Source: Acanthochlamys bracteata (lineage: Eukaryota > Streptophyta > Magnoliopsida > Pandanales > Velloziaceae). Taken from it: a stretch of DNA of 64,000 bases. Below are positions 1 through 14,394 of this stretch, piece after piece (positions within the stretch are counted from its first letter, which is position 1; each line of letters starts with the position of its first letter). Position numbers and translations under genes: made by a program. The notes below the pieces were generated by a model that was not told where the DNA came from, searched no databases, and saw nothing but the letters and a program-made list of their open reading frames with translations. Where the stretch lies: assembly GCA_019914995.1 (NCBI GenBank), contig CM034139.1, positions 6,860,461-6,924,460 on the forward strand. The letters run 5' to 3'.

Positions 1-141
1 CATGATTTTGTCTAAATGTATTCACAAGATTTGAGTTATATTTTGGATAACGAAGTAAAAAGTTGCGTGCAAATAGTTGCAATATGTAATTTGTTCTCTG
101 TTACAGTATATGTGTGTTATAATCTGGTCAGTGTTTTGCAG

Positions 142-3518
<3,377 letters not shown>

Positions 3519-4373
3519 TAATGGAGCCTCAATAACATGAATCCATGTTAAAGTTTTGCTGTGGTGATTATTATTCTTTTTACATGACAGACAACTCCCC
3601 TTAGCTTTTCAATTGTAGATTCAAGAACTTGTAAGTCCCATAGAAAATTCCTGAGATAGGACCAGGTGAACCTGTCAAGGTTGTTTAACATTTTTTAACA
3701 AGTTTCTGCGATATAAGTTTTGGTTGTTTTCACCTGTATGAAAATTTCAACTTGTTAAAAGTGTGAATAGCTATCTCTATAGATTATCAAAGATAGATCG
3801 CCTTTCTCCAGACTATCAATGTTAGAGTAATACACAAACATTATGCTTTTCCATATTGGCTCCATTTAAAGGCTGCAGAATAGGAGTTTTATGAGGATGG
3901 GATGTTTGGGAATGCCCGGGAATGCTTTCGAAAAAAAGTATTTTGAAAAATTCTAAAATACAAATTTTATTTTTTTATTTAAAAAAAAAGTAATATTTAA
4001 ATTTTATGTAGAATATTTTTGTATTTTCTAAATATTTTAAAATTTTTGCAGAAGATTATAGAAGATTTATTGGAAATGTGAAATAAAAAGTTGGAATGAT
4101 AAGAAGTTGAAAAGTTTAGCCAAAACAATAAACACCACAAAGCTAGAAATGCGAATTGCGCTATAACGACTACCATGTTGAACATAATATGTAACGCAAT
4201 GCATGAAATGCTCATCGACTCTTGTTTCAGTGTACAATTTACATATGATCATTGCAGACTTGCAGAGTATCATGCATTACTGAGTAAATGGCCTCCATTG
4301 AAAACTGCAGCTAATTTTCAACTGGGTTACCTTACAAGCATACAATGTGTCTAACCGCTTCCATACCTGATTG
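3519..4373. other. Convergent intergenic region with 3' UTRs and an AT-rich repeat
   Basis: This stretch separates two genes that face each other and must hold both 3' UTRs. Between about 3,897 and 4,070 it becomes very AT-rich, with long A and T runs resembling the short MITE-like repeats found elsewhere in the window. I see no convincing reading frame. Confidence 0.5.
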
Positions 4374-6452
4374 TCAGGAAGACGCCTCTTCAAGCATGTC
4401 CAGAAATCCTTTCCTCGAAGTCCGTTGGGAAACAGAGGCATCAAACTGAAGTGCATTTGTCGATACAGCTTCAAATCTTGTCCATAGCTCTTTCTTCAAT
4501 GTGTTTTCTCCAGCAAGCTTACTTCTATTCGCTGTGCATTCGATGTTCTTTGACATAGGAGTCGCAAGCAAAATTCCTTTTCCTAGTGTAGCAACTATAT
4601 GAGGCGTTGGAAATACCTTATCATCTGATGGCTCCAACAGAATGCATGTTTTTGGAGGTGAGAGGAACCAGTCAAGAGTTTCATCCACATCCCGTCTTAA
4701 AGTGTAAATGACATCAGAAGGTTGCCCAAAAAGCTCTTGATATCTTGAAGATAAAGTCTCTGATATTTCATCAAAGGTATCATATGAGGCCTTGGACTTA
4801 GTGCCCTGAGTTGCATTGTTGGCTTCCTTCTTGACATCCTCAAATGATCTGACCACAGGATTAGAATGCATACTGTTCTTTGACGGTGTAACTTTTGTAC
4901 ATGGAGTTAGAAGGTAAAAAGAGCTTTCTCTGTTAGGACCTTGTAAGTGCATAGAAGATGCCACACAATTTTCAGCATTGGTGTCTGCCTGCACATTGGA
5001 AGTTCTTGGAAGATTATTAGTAGGTTTCATCTCCCTCTTTGAGGTCAAACTGCTGTGATCAATTATAGACACTTCTGGCGATGGAGGCAACGCAGAAGGA
5101 TTATGAGGACCCTTGGTAGCGGAAGCGCCTACCACACATGAAGACAGACTCAGCTGTTTGGAAGAAAATAGTTTGGCCTTAGGAATTGGCGTAAGCAGAA
5201 AGAGTTGTCTTCCACCATCAACCTGAGAGCTACCATCATGCCAAGATACTAAGGGAGAAGGAGACAGCATCATCTCAAGCTCAGAATCATTCTTGCGGGT
5301 AACTGCAGTTCCAACTTCTTCCTCTGCACAAGAAACTGCACTTGCTTCTTTAGATTTCATAGAACAGACTTCTTTGGTGGCTGTAGTACTGGATACCATA
5401 TGCTGGATTCTTTCGATCCAGGGCTACAAAAAGGAACAGACTACGTAAGTATCCAACCAAACTAGAAACTTTAGAAATTTGTAAGCCTCAAACACAGCGT
5501 ACCTTCAGAGGTGAAATCATGTCTGATAATACATCACTGAATGACTGTACTTCCTGCCTATCACTTTTGGTCATAACCTTATGGTTGATTATATAAGCAA
5601 CCAGTTCATCAATCTGCAAAATACATCAGAAGTTTACTTTTACAAAAGAGGCGATTTTCTGAAGCATTTCTACATATGAGCTTGGGCAAAGCTATGCTTA
5701 AGCATTGATGTACTATATAACACCACGTACATTTATGAACAATCTCTGCTTTTTTCCAACATAATAAATTACGACTTCCACTAATCTTACAGTTTTGAGG
5801 CCAGAAAAATTTTCTGGTAAGACTATTATGAACTTTATCTGACTAGTATCTACTAATACAACATAAATGAAACTGTTGAAACCAATAGACACATGTTTCA
5901 TACATGATACATCAATAGAACTATCAAGTTAATAGCACAATGCAAAAGTGTTACTTCTTTGCATTGTTATTTCAAAATCACTCATACAATTCCCAAAATT
6001 ACAGCTTTCTCTATTTCTGATACTAAATCAGAATCATCCAAACTCAGAAATCACCGCTAACTTTCCTGCGAGCGTTACCAGTAAACCCAAATGCTAAACT
6101 TCTACTGTCAGAAAAACAAAACAAAAGACCAAACCATAGACATATTTTTCAAATTTTGTTGAAGAAGAACAAACATTTAGCATTTCAATTCCTGGCACTG
6201 AAATCTTAAAATAAATAAATCAAGTTTTGACGGTTTGACCTTTTCGACAACTCCGGCAAGGTCAGAGCGAAGTAGAAGGAGTCGATCAACAGCAGCGCCG
6301 CCACCACTTCCACCGCCACCTCGATCGTCAAATTCATAGTTCTCCTTCTTCTTCTTGCACGAAGACTTCGATTGCTTTTCTCCACCCCCGCCGTTAGATA
6401 TCTCCGCCAACGGCTTCCTCACCGCCGCCGACTTTCCCTTGTTGCTCTTCAT
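4374..6452 (-). CDS. Plant-conserved protein of unknown function with repeated LLTPxxK motifs
   Basis: Three exons on the minus strand (6240-6452, 5503-5613, 4374-5423) splice in phase 0 with GT/AG introns and encode 457 residues. I do not recognise a named domain. The N-terminus is basic and contains RKPLAEISN, then a Gly-rich stretch; residues about 57-108 look helical. The rest is Ser/Thr/Pro-rich and probably disordered. An LLTPxxK-type motif recurs three times (FLLTPIPK about 184-190, LLTPCTK about 279-285, LLATPMSK about 393-400), with SPPK near 363-366. The C-terminus has a helical block (ENTLKKELWTRFEA) and ends GFLDMLEEASS. The layout (SPSPLVSW, RQLFLLTP, FLSPPKTC, a final GFLDMLEE) matches my memory of an uncharacterised plant family. 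The T/S-P-x-x-K sites suggest, but do not show, a proline-directed kinase substrate. The start is the first ATG of exon 1, followed directly by an open frame. Confidence 0.8.
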
Positions 6453-7445
6453 AATATTCTCCCGAAATATTAAAAATTGAAATTTTTTCTTGAATTTCTT
6501 GAAATCTTTTTCTTTAACTTTTGAGATTTTTTTAATCTCTCTCTTCTTGGTTTTGTTTGTTTTTTGTTGGCGTCTGTAGAGAGCAACGGGCGAGAACGGA
6601 AGGGAAGCTTTTCAAAACTACTGGTCTCCCCATGGGAAACGTGATATGGATGTGAAAAGGAAGCGCTTTTGTGTGAATGGGCCAAAGGAATTTAAGGGGG
6701 CTTGATCAAATGTGACGGCCCACTATGTCCTTTTTTGCATATTAGGGCAAGTAAATTTACTGTTTTCTGAATTAGAGTCCCTTGTAATGTTTACCAATCA
6801 GATTCCATATGTTCAGAAAAACAAAGCAGAGGGATGAAATTGTTTTATAAGGATTACCACTATAGGAATTTCGGTCACTTACAACTGACAGCATCCAACG
6901 GAAAATAAATAAAGAACATATTTCTGTTTCACCGAACTCTAATTTTTTTTCTTCAAATTTCACATACATCAGTTATCATTTTAAATTTTACTTCTATTTG
7001 CATATTAAATTTCACTCTTATAAAAAAATTATATTTTAAATTTCACTTCTTATTATTTAAAACTCTATTTTTAATGCAATTCACTTCTCAATGAATTCTA
7101 TTTTTGTAAAACTCAATTATATAAAACTCATTTTTATAAAAACTAAAATTCGTCATGAAAGCACTCCTCTAGAGACCATAGCAAAGAGGTGCAGCTGAGT
7201 TGCAGAGATTGAAAGAATCCGTTTGAATTGGTTGGTTTTGCTTTTCCTTTCCTATAAATCCTCTGGCGGTCATTTTATCCCATAATTGTGATGATGCATT
7301 AATGTACTTAAATCCTAAAAAGAAAATTTACATGAAATCTCCACGTATAGACAACTGTAGATCAAATAATTGGCTTAGCACGAACAAGACCCACACAGCA
7401 CACACTATATATTCACACTCGTAAGCTTTACTTTTGCCTTTACAA
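6453..7445. promoter_or_regulatory. Upstream region of the unknown gene and 3' flank of the ERD7-like gene
   Basis: The part near 6,453-6,720 is the likely 5' UTR and promoter of the minus-strand gene ending at 4,374. It contains two AACGG cores (around 6,584 and 6,596), the core of mitosis-specific activator elements, but this may be chance. From about 6,950 to 7,170 the DNA is an AT-rich degenerate repeat of short 'aaactca/attttta' blocks, also seen near 11.2-11.8 and 32.4-32.6 kb. No gene is seen. Confidence 0.4.
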
Positions 7446-9458
7446 TCACTTCTTCACAATGTTTTTCAGTGAAGAGAACTTCGATTTTGCAGGGTTGACA
7501 GCTTTCCTGATCTTCAATACATTCCATGCAGTTCCGACGGTGTGCCCAGCAGTGGCGTACATATCTCCAACCGCAGCACCGGCCGTTTCTCCAAACCTGC
7601 AACTCAGAGACGCACAATGCATAATTTACCATGTTCATCTTGCAGTATCCCCATTGACAAATCCAATTCGATAGATTTATAGCTTGTAGTCTAGTTATGA
7701 CTATTACTCACGTCTTAGATACTTGTCTAGCTACGGCTTCACCTGTGGCAGATATTGTCTGCCTCTGGGCAATCTCCACGGCGTCCAATACCTTATCTGC
7801 AACACATATGAAACTTCAGGAATCATCTTCAACGCATTGGCTTGAAATCATACCAGAATCATAGTGCATAATTCATTTTCGATATTTTGGAGTCTAAAAT
7901 TACTAGTCACCATTTAGCTAAGAATCAAATCCTCTTTTGATTTTTAGCACCTGATGGACTTGAGATGAATTGTCGAAGAAAGGTCTTACTGTCACGCCTG
8001 CTATAAGAATGAAATTTAGTTTAGATTTGATGAAGGTTTACTTACTGACGGAGTCTAGTGAAGCCAGCAGTACTTGTCCTGGCGCCATAGTTGCAAAAGC
8101 CTTCCCAGCACTGGAATTGATAATCGGTGCACAGACACTTCCAGTGACAGTGATAACACCATCAAGTACCGATTTGCTCATCATCTCTGTTTTCTCGGAT
8201 AGCTTTCTCACGCTGAAAATGGCACCATCAGCAAAGTTAGAAGTTCAGATTACAGAAAACATCTTTGCAAAAGAAATTCAAGTACTTACCCTCTAGTGGC
8301 CACAGCGACCCCTCCAGGCTGCTTCTTTTTTGCTCCGGCTTTGTTCTTTTCATCCATGCTGCCTGACTCTGGTTCCTGAACAATTTCTGCTCCTTTGCTA
8401 ACCTGAATTATTTGATCTTTCATTCTTATTTGCATACCTTTTTTTAATAGTATGAAACAAATTTCTTTGAATACCATTACAACATGTTCACCGCCATATC
8501 TTAACATACGCAATTGTTTCAGAGGAGAAGGTATTTGCTATTGATATATCATATATCCTTGAAAAAGAGTCACCCAAAAACATTTCTTTAAAATTTATTT
8601 GAGTGCATGTGTTTAAAAACTAGAAGATGAAACGAAAAACCACTTTTTTATCCCGTCTGAAAGCAGTAGCTTCTGCTATCTCCAATTGTAAAGATAACAC
8701 AAGTAGCAAAGAAAGTTCTGCAAAATCCTATTTCAAGTCATCACAGTAAAAGAAAAATGAAAAATTTTCCCAAACACAAAATTTTAAAGCAGATGATCTA
8801 CCATTAAAAAACCATTCTTTCTTAAGATTGTTACACAAACCTGATTAGCGTAAGTGTTGCTGATCTTGAATATCCCTTTGACAACTTGCCCTGTCCCATT
8901 AGCAATAGCCCTTCCAAGAACTCCATTATAATCCTCAATTTTCGGCGCATAATCCTGCCAATAAACCTGATGATTGGATCGTGCTGGCGGCCTTGAAGAA
9001 GGCTTGGACGGCGCCGTAAACATTGCGTTGTCCTTCAAAATTGAATCAAGCGAAGCAAGCTTATTATCATGCTCAACAAAAGAAACTCCATAGTTCAAGA
9101 AGATCCCTGGTTCTTCTTTATCAGGTATAGTGAAGAGATAGTGTAACTCATCAAGCTTCACAACAGGTTCATCTTTAGCTAACGGCCACTTGAGATCATC
9201 ACCAACTTTGATAATTGTTGCAACTGTAAAACCATCAGTGATGATTCTGCTTATGCAGAAGTTACCCTTTGCAAGTTCAACAGCTTTGCCTTCGTCAGTC
9301 AGATGAACTGTTGCATGAGGGATGCAGAACAAAGTTTCTTCTTTCCGGTCACTCAACGGCTGATTATTCTCTTCGCTGCCATGATTCTCTTCCGCTCCAT
9401 GATTCTTGTTTTTCTCCTCAGGTGATTTGCTCTTATGCTTCCAACTCCACCAGCCCAT
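7446..9458 (-). CDS. Senescence/dehydration-associated protein, ERD7-like (senescence domain)
   Basis: Five exons on the minus strand (8841-9458, 8290-8402, 8046-8212, 7712-7796, 7446-7596) join in frame to give 377 residues. The protein matches the plant ERD7/senescence-domain family, whose members are induced by drought, cold and ageing and associate with membranes and lipids. The N-terminal half has the family's conserved block (IPHATVHLTDEGKAVEL, then GIFLNYGVSF). The C-terminal senescence domain begins around residue 185 with YNGVLGRAIANGTGQ. It continues through VRKLSEKTEMMSKSVLDG and APIINSSAGKAF and ends in GDMYATAGHTVGTAWNVLKI. The start chosen is MGWWSWKH; an in-frame ATG 48 bases upstream is possible, but an AG next to it looks like an intron acceptor, so the 5' UTR may be spliced. 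Length is usual for the family (about 360-460). A G-box/ABRE-like CACGTGG about 0.9 kb upstream fits stress regulation. Confidence 0.92.
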
Positions 9459-11165
9459 TCTTGGATCTCTGTTTGAATACAGAAACAAAGAAGAAAAATC
9501 AATCAAGCAAAAACCACCAGCAGACTTGAAGATGGAAAGAAGAGCTTATATAATTGATTAATTGATTGATTACCAGATATAAAGTATGAAACCAGTTTCC
9601 AGAAATGAACTGAAACTGAAGAAGAATGGGATTCGGGTCTTCTGGTGACATGGCACGAATTGCGTGGCAAAACATATTCTGTCTTCTTCAATTCCTGACC
9701 AGCACTTAGACAGCAACTGACATAAATCATGTAATAAATAAACTACACAATAGAATGAAGTCTCCAGATTGAAACGATCTGCCAAGAAACTTTAATTAGC
9801 AACTTGGAAACTTTCATAAAAAATATTCAACACCTTTCAAAGGAAATATATGAAAAGAAAATGAATAGCTGACTCGAGGTAGTCCATCTGGCACATCCAT
9901 CAACGGAAGTCTGAGGATAAGTATCAAAAAAAGCTGACATCAATAAATTATAAAGCCCATAGTTTGAACAAAAAATGGAAAGAAATGGCGCATATGGCAA
10001 AAGCTGCTACAGATGCCCAAACAAAAATTCTGTAGCACAAATACCCTGCAAGGAAAAAAATCCAGAAGAAACCCTCACGAGCATGAAAATTAAAAACCAT
10101 AACAAAAGAAGTTGCGAAACACTGGTGGTTGTCGGAAATCAAACTCAGCAAAATCCAATTACCGTAGCGGACACAAAGACGGAATAAATTACGGCATAAA
10201 ATTGTACGTAGTAGTAATGGTTAGTTTTCTTGTAATTAAAATTTTAAAAAGAAATCTTAAGCTTTACAGAGTAACTAATTAATTAGATTGCTAAATTAAT
10301 GAGTTAGGTTGGTGTGTAATTAATTAGAGGAATGGAAGGTAAGAAATGGTTTTGTTGGAAAGTGCACGTGGGCCGAAAACCAGGTGACAAATTTAGATTC
10401 CCGAAAAGGAGCCAAACATAACACGGCACAGTTAAACGACAATAATATCCTTAAAGGCCCGCTAAACTTTCATTATCACATTAGTTTTGAACGTGTTTTT
10501 ACTTTTTAATCGATACGAATCGAGTTTTGTAAACTTTAATTTTAGAACAAACATATTTACTCAAATTGAATTTAATTTTTCTTTAAATAAAACATAAAAT
10601 ACAACTTAAAGTTATTTTTGTAATATTATTAATAACTTATTTTTTATATACTTATCTTAGATAATTTTTAAGTAAAATAAACACACTTAAAATTAAGTTT
10701 GATAATAAATAAGAATAAAATCGATAAATTTGAGATGAACTAATATTTGAAAGAATTTTAAATTTTGCTAAAAAGTGAGTGAATTGAAACACTTTACCTA
10801 AGATATTTGTACTAGCCACGCGATATACCCAGACATATAATTGTCTGTTTAATTTAAGGCCCATGCTGAGTTTTATTACAGGCCGACGAAAACGGAGTCT
10901 GAGTAATTTATAATGGGCTGGATCAAAAGGTTTGAAATGGGCTGCTGTAGAAGTTCGCAGCCGGTTAACTTCAATATGAAACTTTGACTTTGACTAAGAA
11001 TGGCGGCGCGTTCCGTACACGTGAACCCACGCCTACGCAAAGCACAAATTCAACTCTGAATCCATGCAGCTGCAAACCTTTATGGATACCTTGGTTCACA
11101 ATGGCCAACAACACTAATAAGGATAACAAGAGCGTCTTTCGAACGCCCGGTAATTCTATTTTTTT
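9459..11165. promoter_or_regulatory. Intergenic region: ERD7-like promoter and AT-rich DNA
   Basis: Mostly AT-rich non-coding DNA upstream of the minus-strand ERD7-like gene. Candidate sites are a CACGTGG G-box/ABRE at 10,365-10,371, two TTTGACT W-box-like cores near 10,983-10,995, GGCCCA motifs near 10,858, and an ACACGTGA at about 11,017. A short open frame beginning at 11,101 (MANNTNKDNKSVFRTPG) runs into a GTAATT donor-like site, but I see no matching downstream exon, so I do not call it a gene. Confidence 0.4.
10364..10371. promoter_or_regulatory. G-box/ABRE-like site
   Basis: GCACGTGG contains the palindromic CACGTG core and the ACGTGG ABRE core. It lies about 0.9 kb upstream of the start codon of the ERD7-like gene, a family known to respond to dehydration and ABA. 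This is one motif only, and function is inferred. Confidence 0.3.
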
Positions 11166-11170
11166 GGGTT

Positions 11171-11763
11171 AAATTTTGAGTTCCGAATAGTTTATATATT
11201 TTAATTACATAAAAAATTTTCAAAACTCAATTTTTATACGCGGAACTCTAGTTCCAATTTTTTTATTTATACATGTTTTAATACAATTATATCTTTCAAT
11301 TTTAACACACTTTTAAAATTTATTGAAACACAAATACTGAACTCCACTTTCACTTTATTTTCAAAAAATTTTAATTTCTACTTTTCACTTTCACAAAACT
11401 CAGTTACGGACATTTAAAACACGCACTAAATCAACAATGGCGATGTAGTGAATACATATGAACAGCATAGTTGGAATCTATTATTTAGACGTATTTCAAA
11501 AACTTATAATTTTATTGTTTTTTACTAGATTTTGAATTTTAAATAATTTATATGTTTTAATTACATAAAAAATTCATAACTTTATTTTCACATACAGTTT
11601 CAATTTTTTTATTTGTACAATTTTTAATATAACTATATTTTTTAATTTTTAACACACTTTTAAAAATTATTAAAATACAAATACTGAACTCTATTTTTAT
11701 TTTATTTTTCAAAAGACTCTACTTCATATTTTAATTTTTACGGAACTCAATTACGGTAATTTG
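11171..11763. repeat. Degenerate direct duplication, two copies of about 240 bp
   Basis: Copy A (about 11,171-11,415) and copy B (about 11,528-11,763) share the same order of blocks. Each runs from a TTTTGA(G/A)TT start to TTAATTACATAAAAAATT, then CAATTTTTTTATTT, then TTTTAACACACTTTTAAAA, then ACAAATACTGAACTC, then ACTCA(G/A)TTACGG. They differ by many substitutions and small indels, so this is an old tandem duplication or two insertions of one AT-rich repeat. Confidence 0.7.
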
Positions 11764-12399
11764 AAATTTGAAACAAATCCTTATTATAAGTAGAAATTTT
11801 GGTAATATTAATCATGTTCTTTTTTTGGTTTAACAATTGTGAAGTTTGAGGTTGGAAATGAATGATGAAGACTAGTGTTTTTGGGACACAGTGAATGATG
11901 GAATTCAATATATATATAACAGTTACGTGTGATAGGTTCTTGTTTTCCTTATTCATGCCCTGAGAATCTTACCCACCTTTGTGCACTCTTTCCTTTTCTA
12001 TGTACCATAAAAGAAGCTGGATTGACAAAACAAACAGTGACACAGCAACGAAGAGAAGAAAGAAACAATACAAAGCTTTGTTTCTTTATTTTCTTTCTCA
12101 TTTCTCTGTTGCAAAGAAACGTTACAAAGTTATCTGGGTTGTTTGTAGCAGTTGGTTTTCCAGCTGGGTATTCTTTCTCTTCTTAGAAAGAGAATCTCTT
12201 TTTGCTTTCTGTTGTTTCTTTAAGAACAAGTGCTTTTTTTTCTCCCATCTAGTAGCTACAACAGTTTTCTTGCTTGATTTCAAGAGGTAACTGTCTGTTG
12301 TTTTATCTACCTTTTTCTTTCATGGGGTTGTTGTTCTGAGAACTGTTTGTTTATTGACTTTTGTTTGTGTTTTCTTCTCTTCTTATAGACGTTAGTTGC
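11764..12399 (+). promoter_or_regulatory. Promoter and spliced 5' leader of the Aux/IAA gene
   Basis: A TATA-like run (atatatatataac) lies near 11,910-11,922. The following stretch is pyrimidine-rich and leader-like. A TTATAG acceptor lies 13 bases before the start codon, and a candidate donor (AGAG|GTAACT) near 12,284-12,290 suggests a 5'-UTR intron of about 100 bp. No coding sequence is seen. Confidence 0.45.
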
Positions 12400-14394
12400 A
12401 TGGGAGAGAATTTCAAGCAAGGAAGACAGGAGTTACCCAAGTTGTTGGACTTGATACCAGACTGGAAGATGAACAGAAATTCGAGAGTAGAGCAAGGAGA
12501 AGGTAGTCTTAGAGATTTTGAAGATAAGAAGCTTGAGTTGAAGCTTGGACTTCCAGGAATTGAAGCACAAGAACAACAACAAAGTAAAGTAGACAACTCT
12601 GCTTTTTCTTTGAGTCTCTCATACAAATCTTCTCAAAGAGTGTTTCTTGACACAATTGAGCCCAATTCAGATGGTAAATATTTTTCTTTGTTCTCTTTCA
12701 AATTCTTTCTAATTTTGAATCTTTGCTGCTGAATTTTCTTCTGTTCCTGTTTTAGAACTTCAGTTGAGCTTGGGGAGAGAAGTAGTGGAGAAGATAAGTA
12801 GGGGAGTTCAGCAGCAGCAAAGCTTAGATAGGAAAGCACATGATTCTTGTTCGTCCGGAAGCAGAGATTTCTCTCAGACAAGGTAACAAAATCAACTTGG
12901 TTCCATTTTCTTTTATAAAAAAAACATGATCTTTTCTGTACTCAAAGTTCCAACTCTGTCAAAATTTGTACCTTATTTCTGCTGTTATTATTGTTTTGTT
13001 GTTTGGTCCTCCTGGTTTTCCAACTGCATGACATGAAAGTTCCGTTGTTGTTGTTGTTATTGTTATGTTTTGATGTTGGTATAAGGACTCTATTACAATT
13101 GCTGTTGCAGAATATGATCTTTTTCTTCATGTGACAATTTATTGCAGCGTGTGAACTCTCTCTTAGCCTGTTCAATGTTTCTGGATCTGCTAGAGCCCTT
13201 CTTCTGGACTTTGTCTGAGTTCTCATTTGTTTCTTTTACTTTTCATTTTGATTGGTAGATTTATTTGCTCAGAACTCGACCTATTGCTTCTAATCAGCAA
13301 ATTTGTTTTACTTTTTCCTAGTTTCTACTTCTTGTAACTTGTAAGTAGTCTTCACTATAAATTTCACAGAAATTTTCAAACCTTTTAAGCTCTTTCTTGA
13401 TCTAGACGCTCATAAGCAGTATGTATTGGTTCTATTGTTTCAAGTGTTGCTAAAATGAAACCTTACATGCGATTGCAACTTTTAGTTGTGTTTCCCCTGA
13501 TTGATTTATGGCTAGAGGTTTTTGTTTTTCTTTTTTTTTTTCTTAAAAACAATTTTTGTACTTGAACAGATTGTTAGTCTTAGAACTAGTTGATCACCTG
13601 TTTCGTCTCTTTTATTAAAAATTTGCAGAGCTGCAAAGGCACCCATTGTTGGATGGCCTCCAGTTCGTCAATTTCGAAAGAAGCTAACCTGCGATTCATC
13701 AAAACCACCACCTGTTTCTCAAAAGGAGGAACTAAAAACTGCGACCAAGCAAGAGAGTTCTAGGAAAGGATTGTTTGTAAAAATCAACATGGATGGTGTC
13801 CCTATTGGAAGAAAGATTGATCTGATGGCTTGTGAGAGTTATGAGAAGCTGTCTCCAGCAGTGGAAGCACTCTTTAGCTGCTTACTTGCAGGTGAATTCA
13901 AATTTCTGCAGCAGCAAACTAGTAACAAAACATAATTTGTTTCACATCAATGTAAAATTCATCTCATTGTCTTTGGTGTAGCACAAAGGGATCCTAATGC
14001 TTCTACCACAACTGCGAGTAACGAAGCAGATGAACGAGCATTTAAGGGTTTATTAGACGGAAGCGGCGAATACACTTTGGTGTATGAAGATAGTGAAGGA
14101 GACAGAATGTTGGTCGGTGACATTCCTTGGAAGTAAGTTTTTGTTTTCATTTTACTTGCTGAGACATTTCACCTTTCAGTATGCATTCTCAATTAATCGA
14201 AGTAGTTATAGAGAGTTATAGAAAATTATCAGAGCTGATCGATTTTGAATTTTTCTTGCAGCACATTTCTTGCTACTGTAAAGAGGTTGCGAGTGCTGAA
14301 GACCTCTTCACTCTCTAAGCAAGCTGTGAGTACCAAAACTTCTGATTCCATTTTCAAGCTTGGAGGAATCGGCAGGAGCAAAGCTGCATCATGA
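12400..14394 (+). CDS. Aux/IAA auxin-responsive transcriptional repressor, IAA26-like
   Basis: Five exons (12400-12673, 12756-12882, 13629-13891, 13982-14132, 14262-14394) join in frame for 315 residues. All four Aux/IAA domains are present. Domain I has the EAR repression motif LELKLGLPG (from residue 45), which recruits TOPLESS. Domain II is the canonical auxin degron VGWPPVR (residues 141-147), bound by TIR1/AFB and auxin. Domains III/IV form a PB1 fold starting [19 protein letters not shown], with the invariant Lys at 185 and the acidic [16 protein letters not shown] segment. A second LxLxL motif (LQLSL, residues 93-97) lies in exon 2. The PKLLDLIP N-terminus and KKLELKLG resemble IAA26 and IAA18 of Arabidopsis as I recall them. 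The protein should be nuclear, short-lived in auxin, and dimerise with ARFs. The start ATG sits 13 bases after a splice acceptor. I am confident of the family, less so of the exact orthologue. Confidence 0.95.

Noticed and set aside
11101-11153. Short frame MANNTNKDNKSVFRTPG ending at a donor-like GTAATT as a first exon
   Set aside because: No downstream exon or acceptor in a coherent frame was found before the Aux/IAA gene, and the following DNA is AT-rich repeat.
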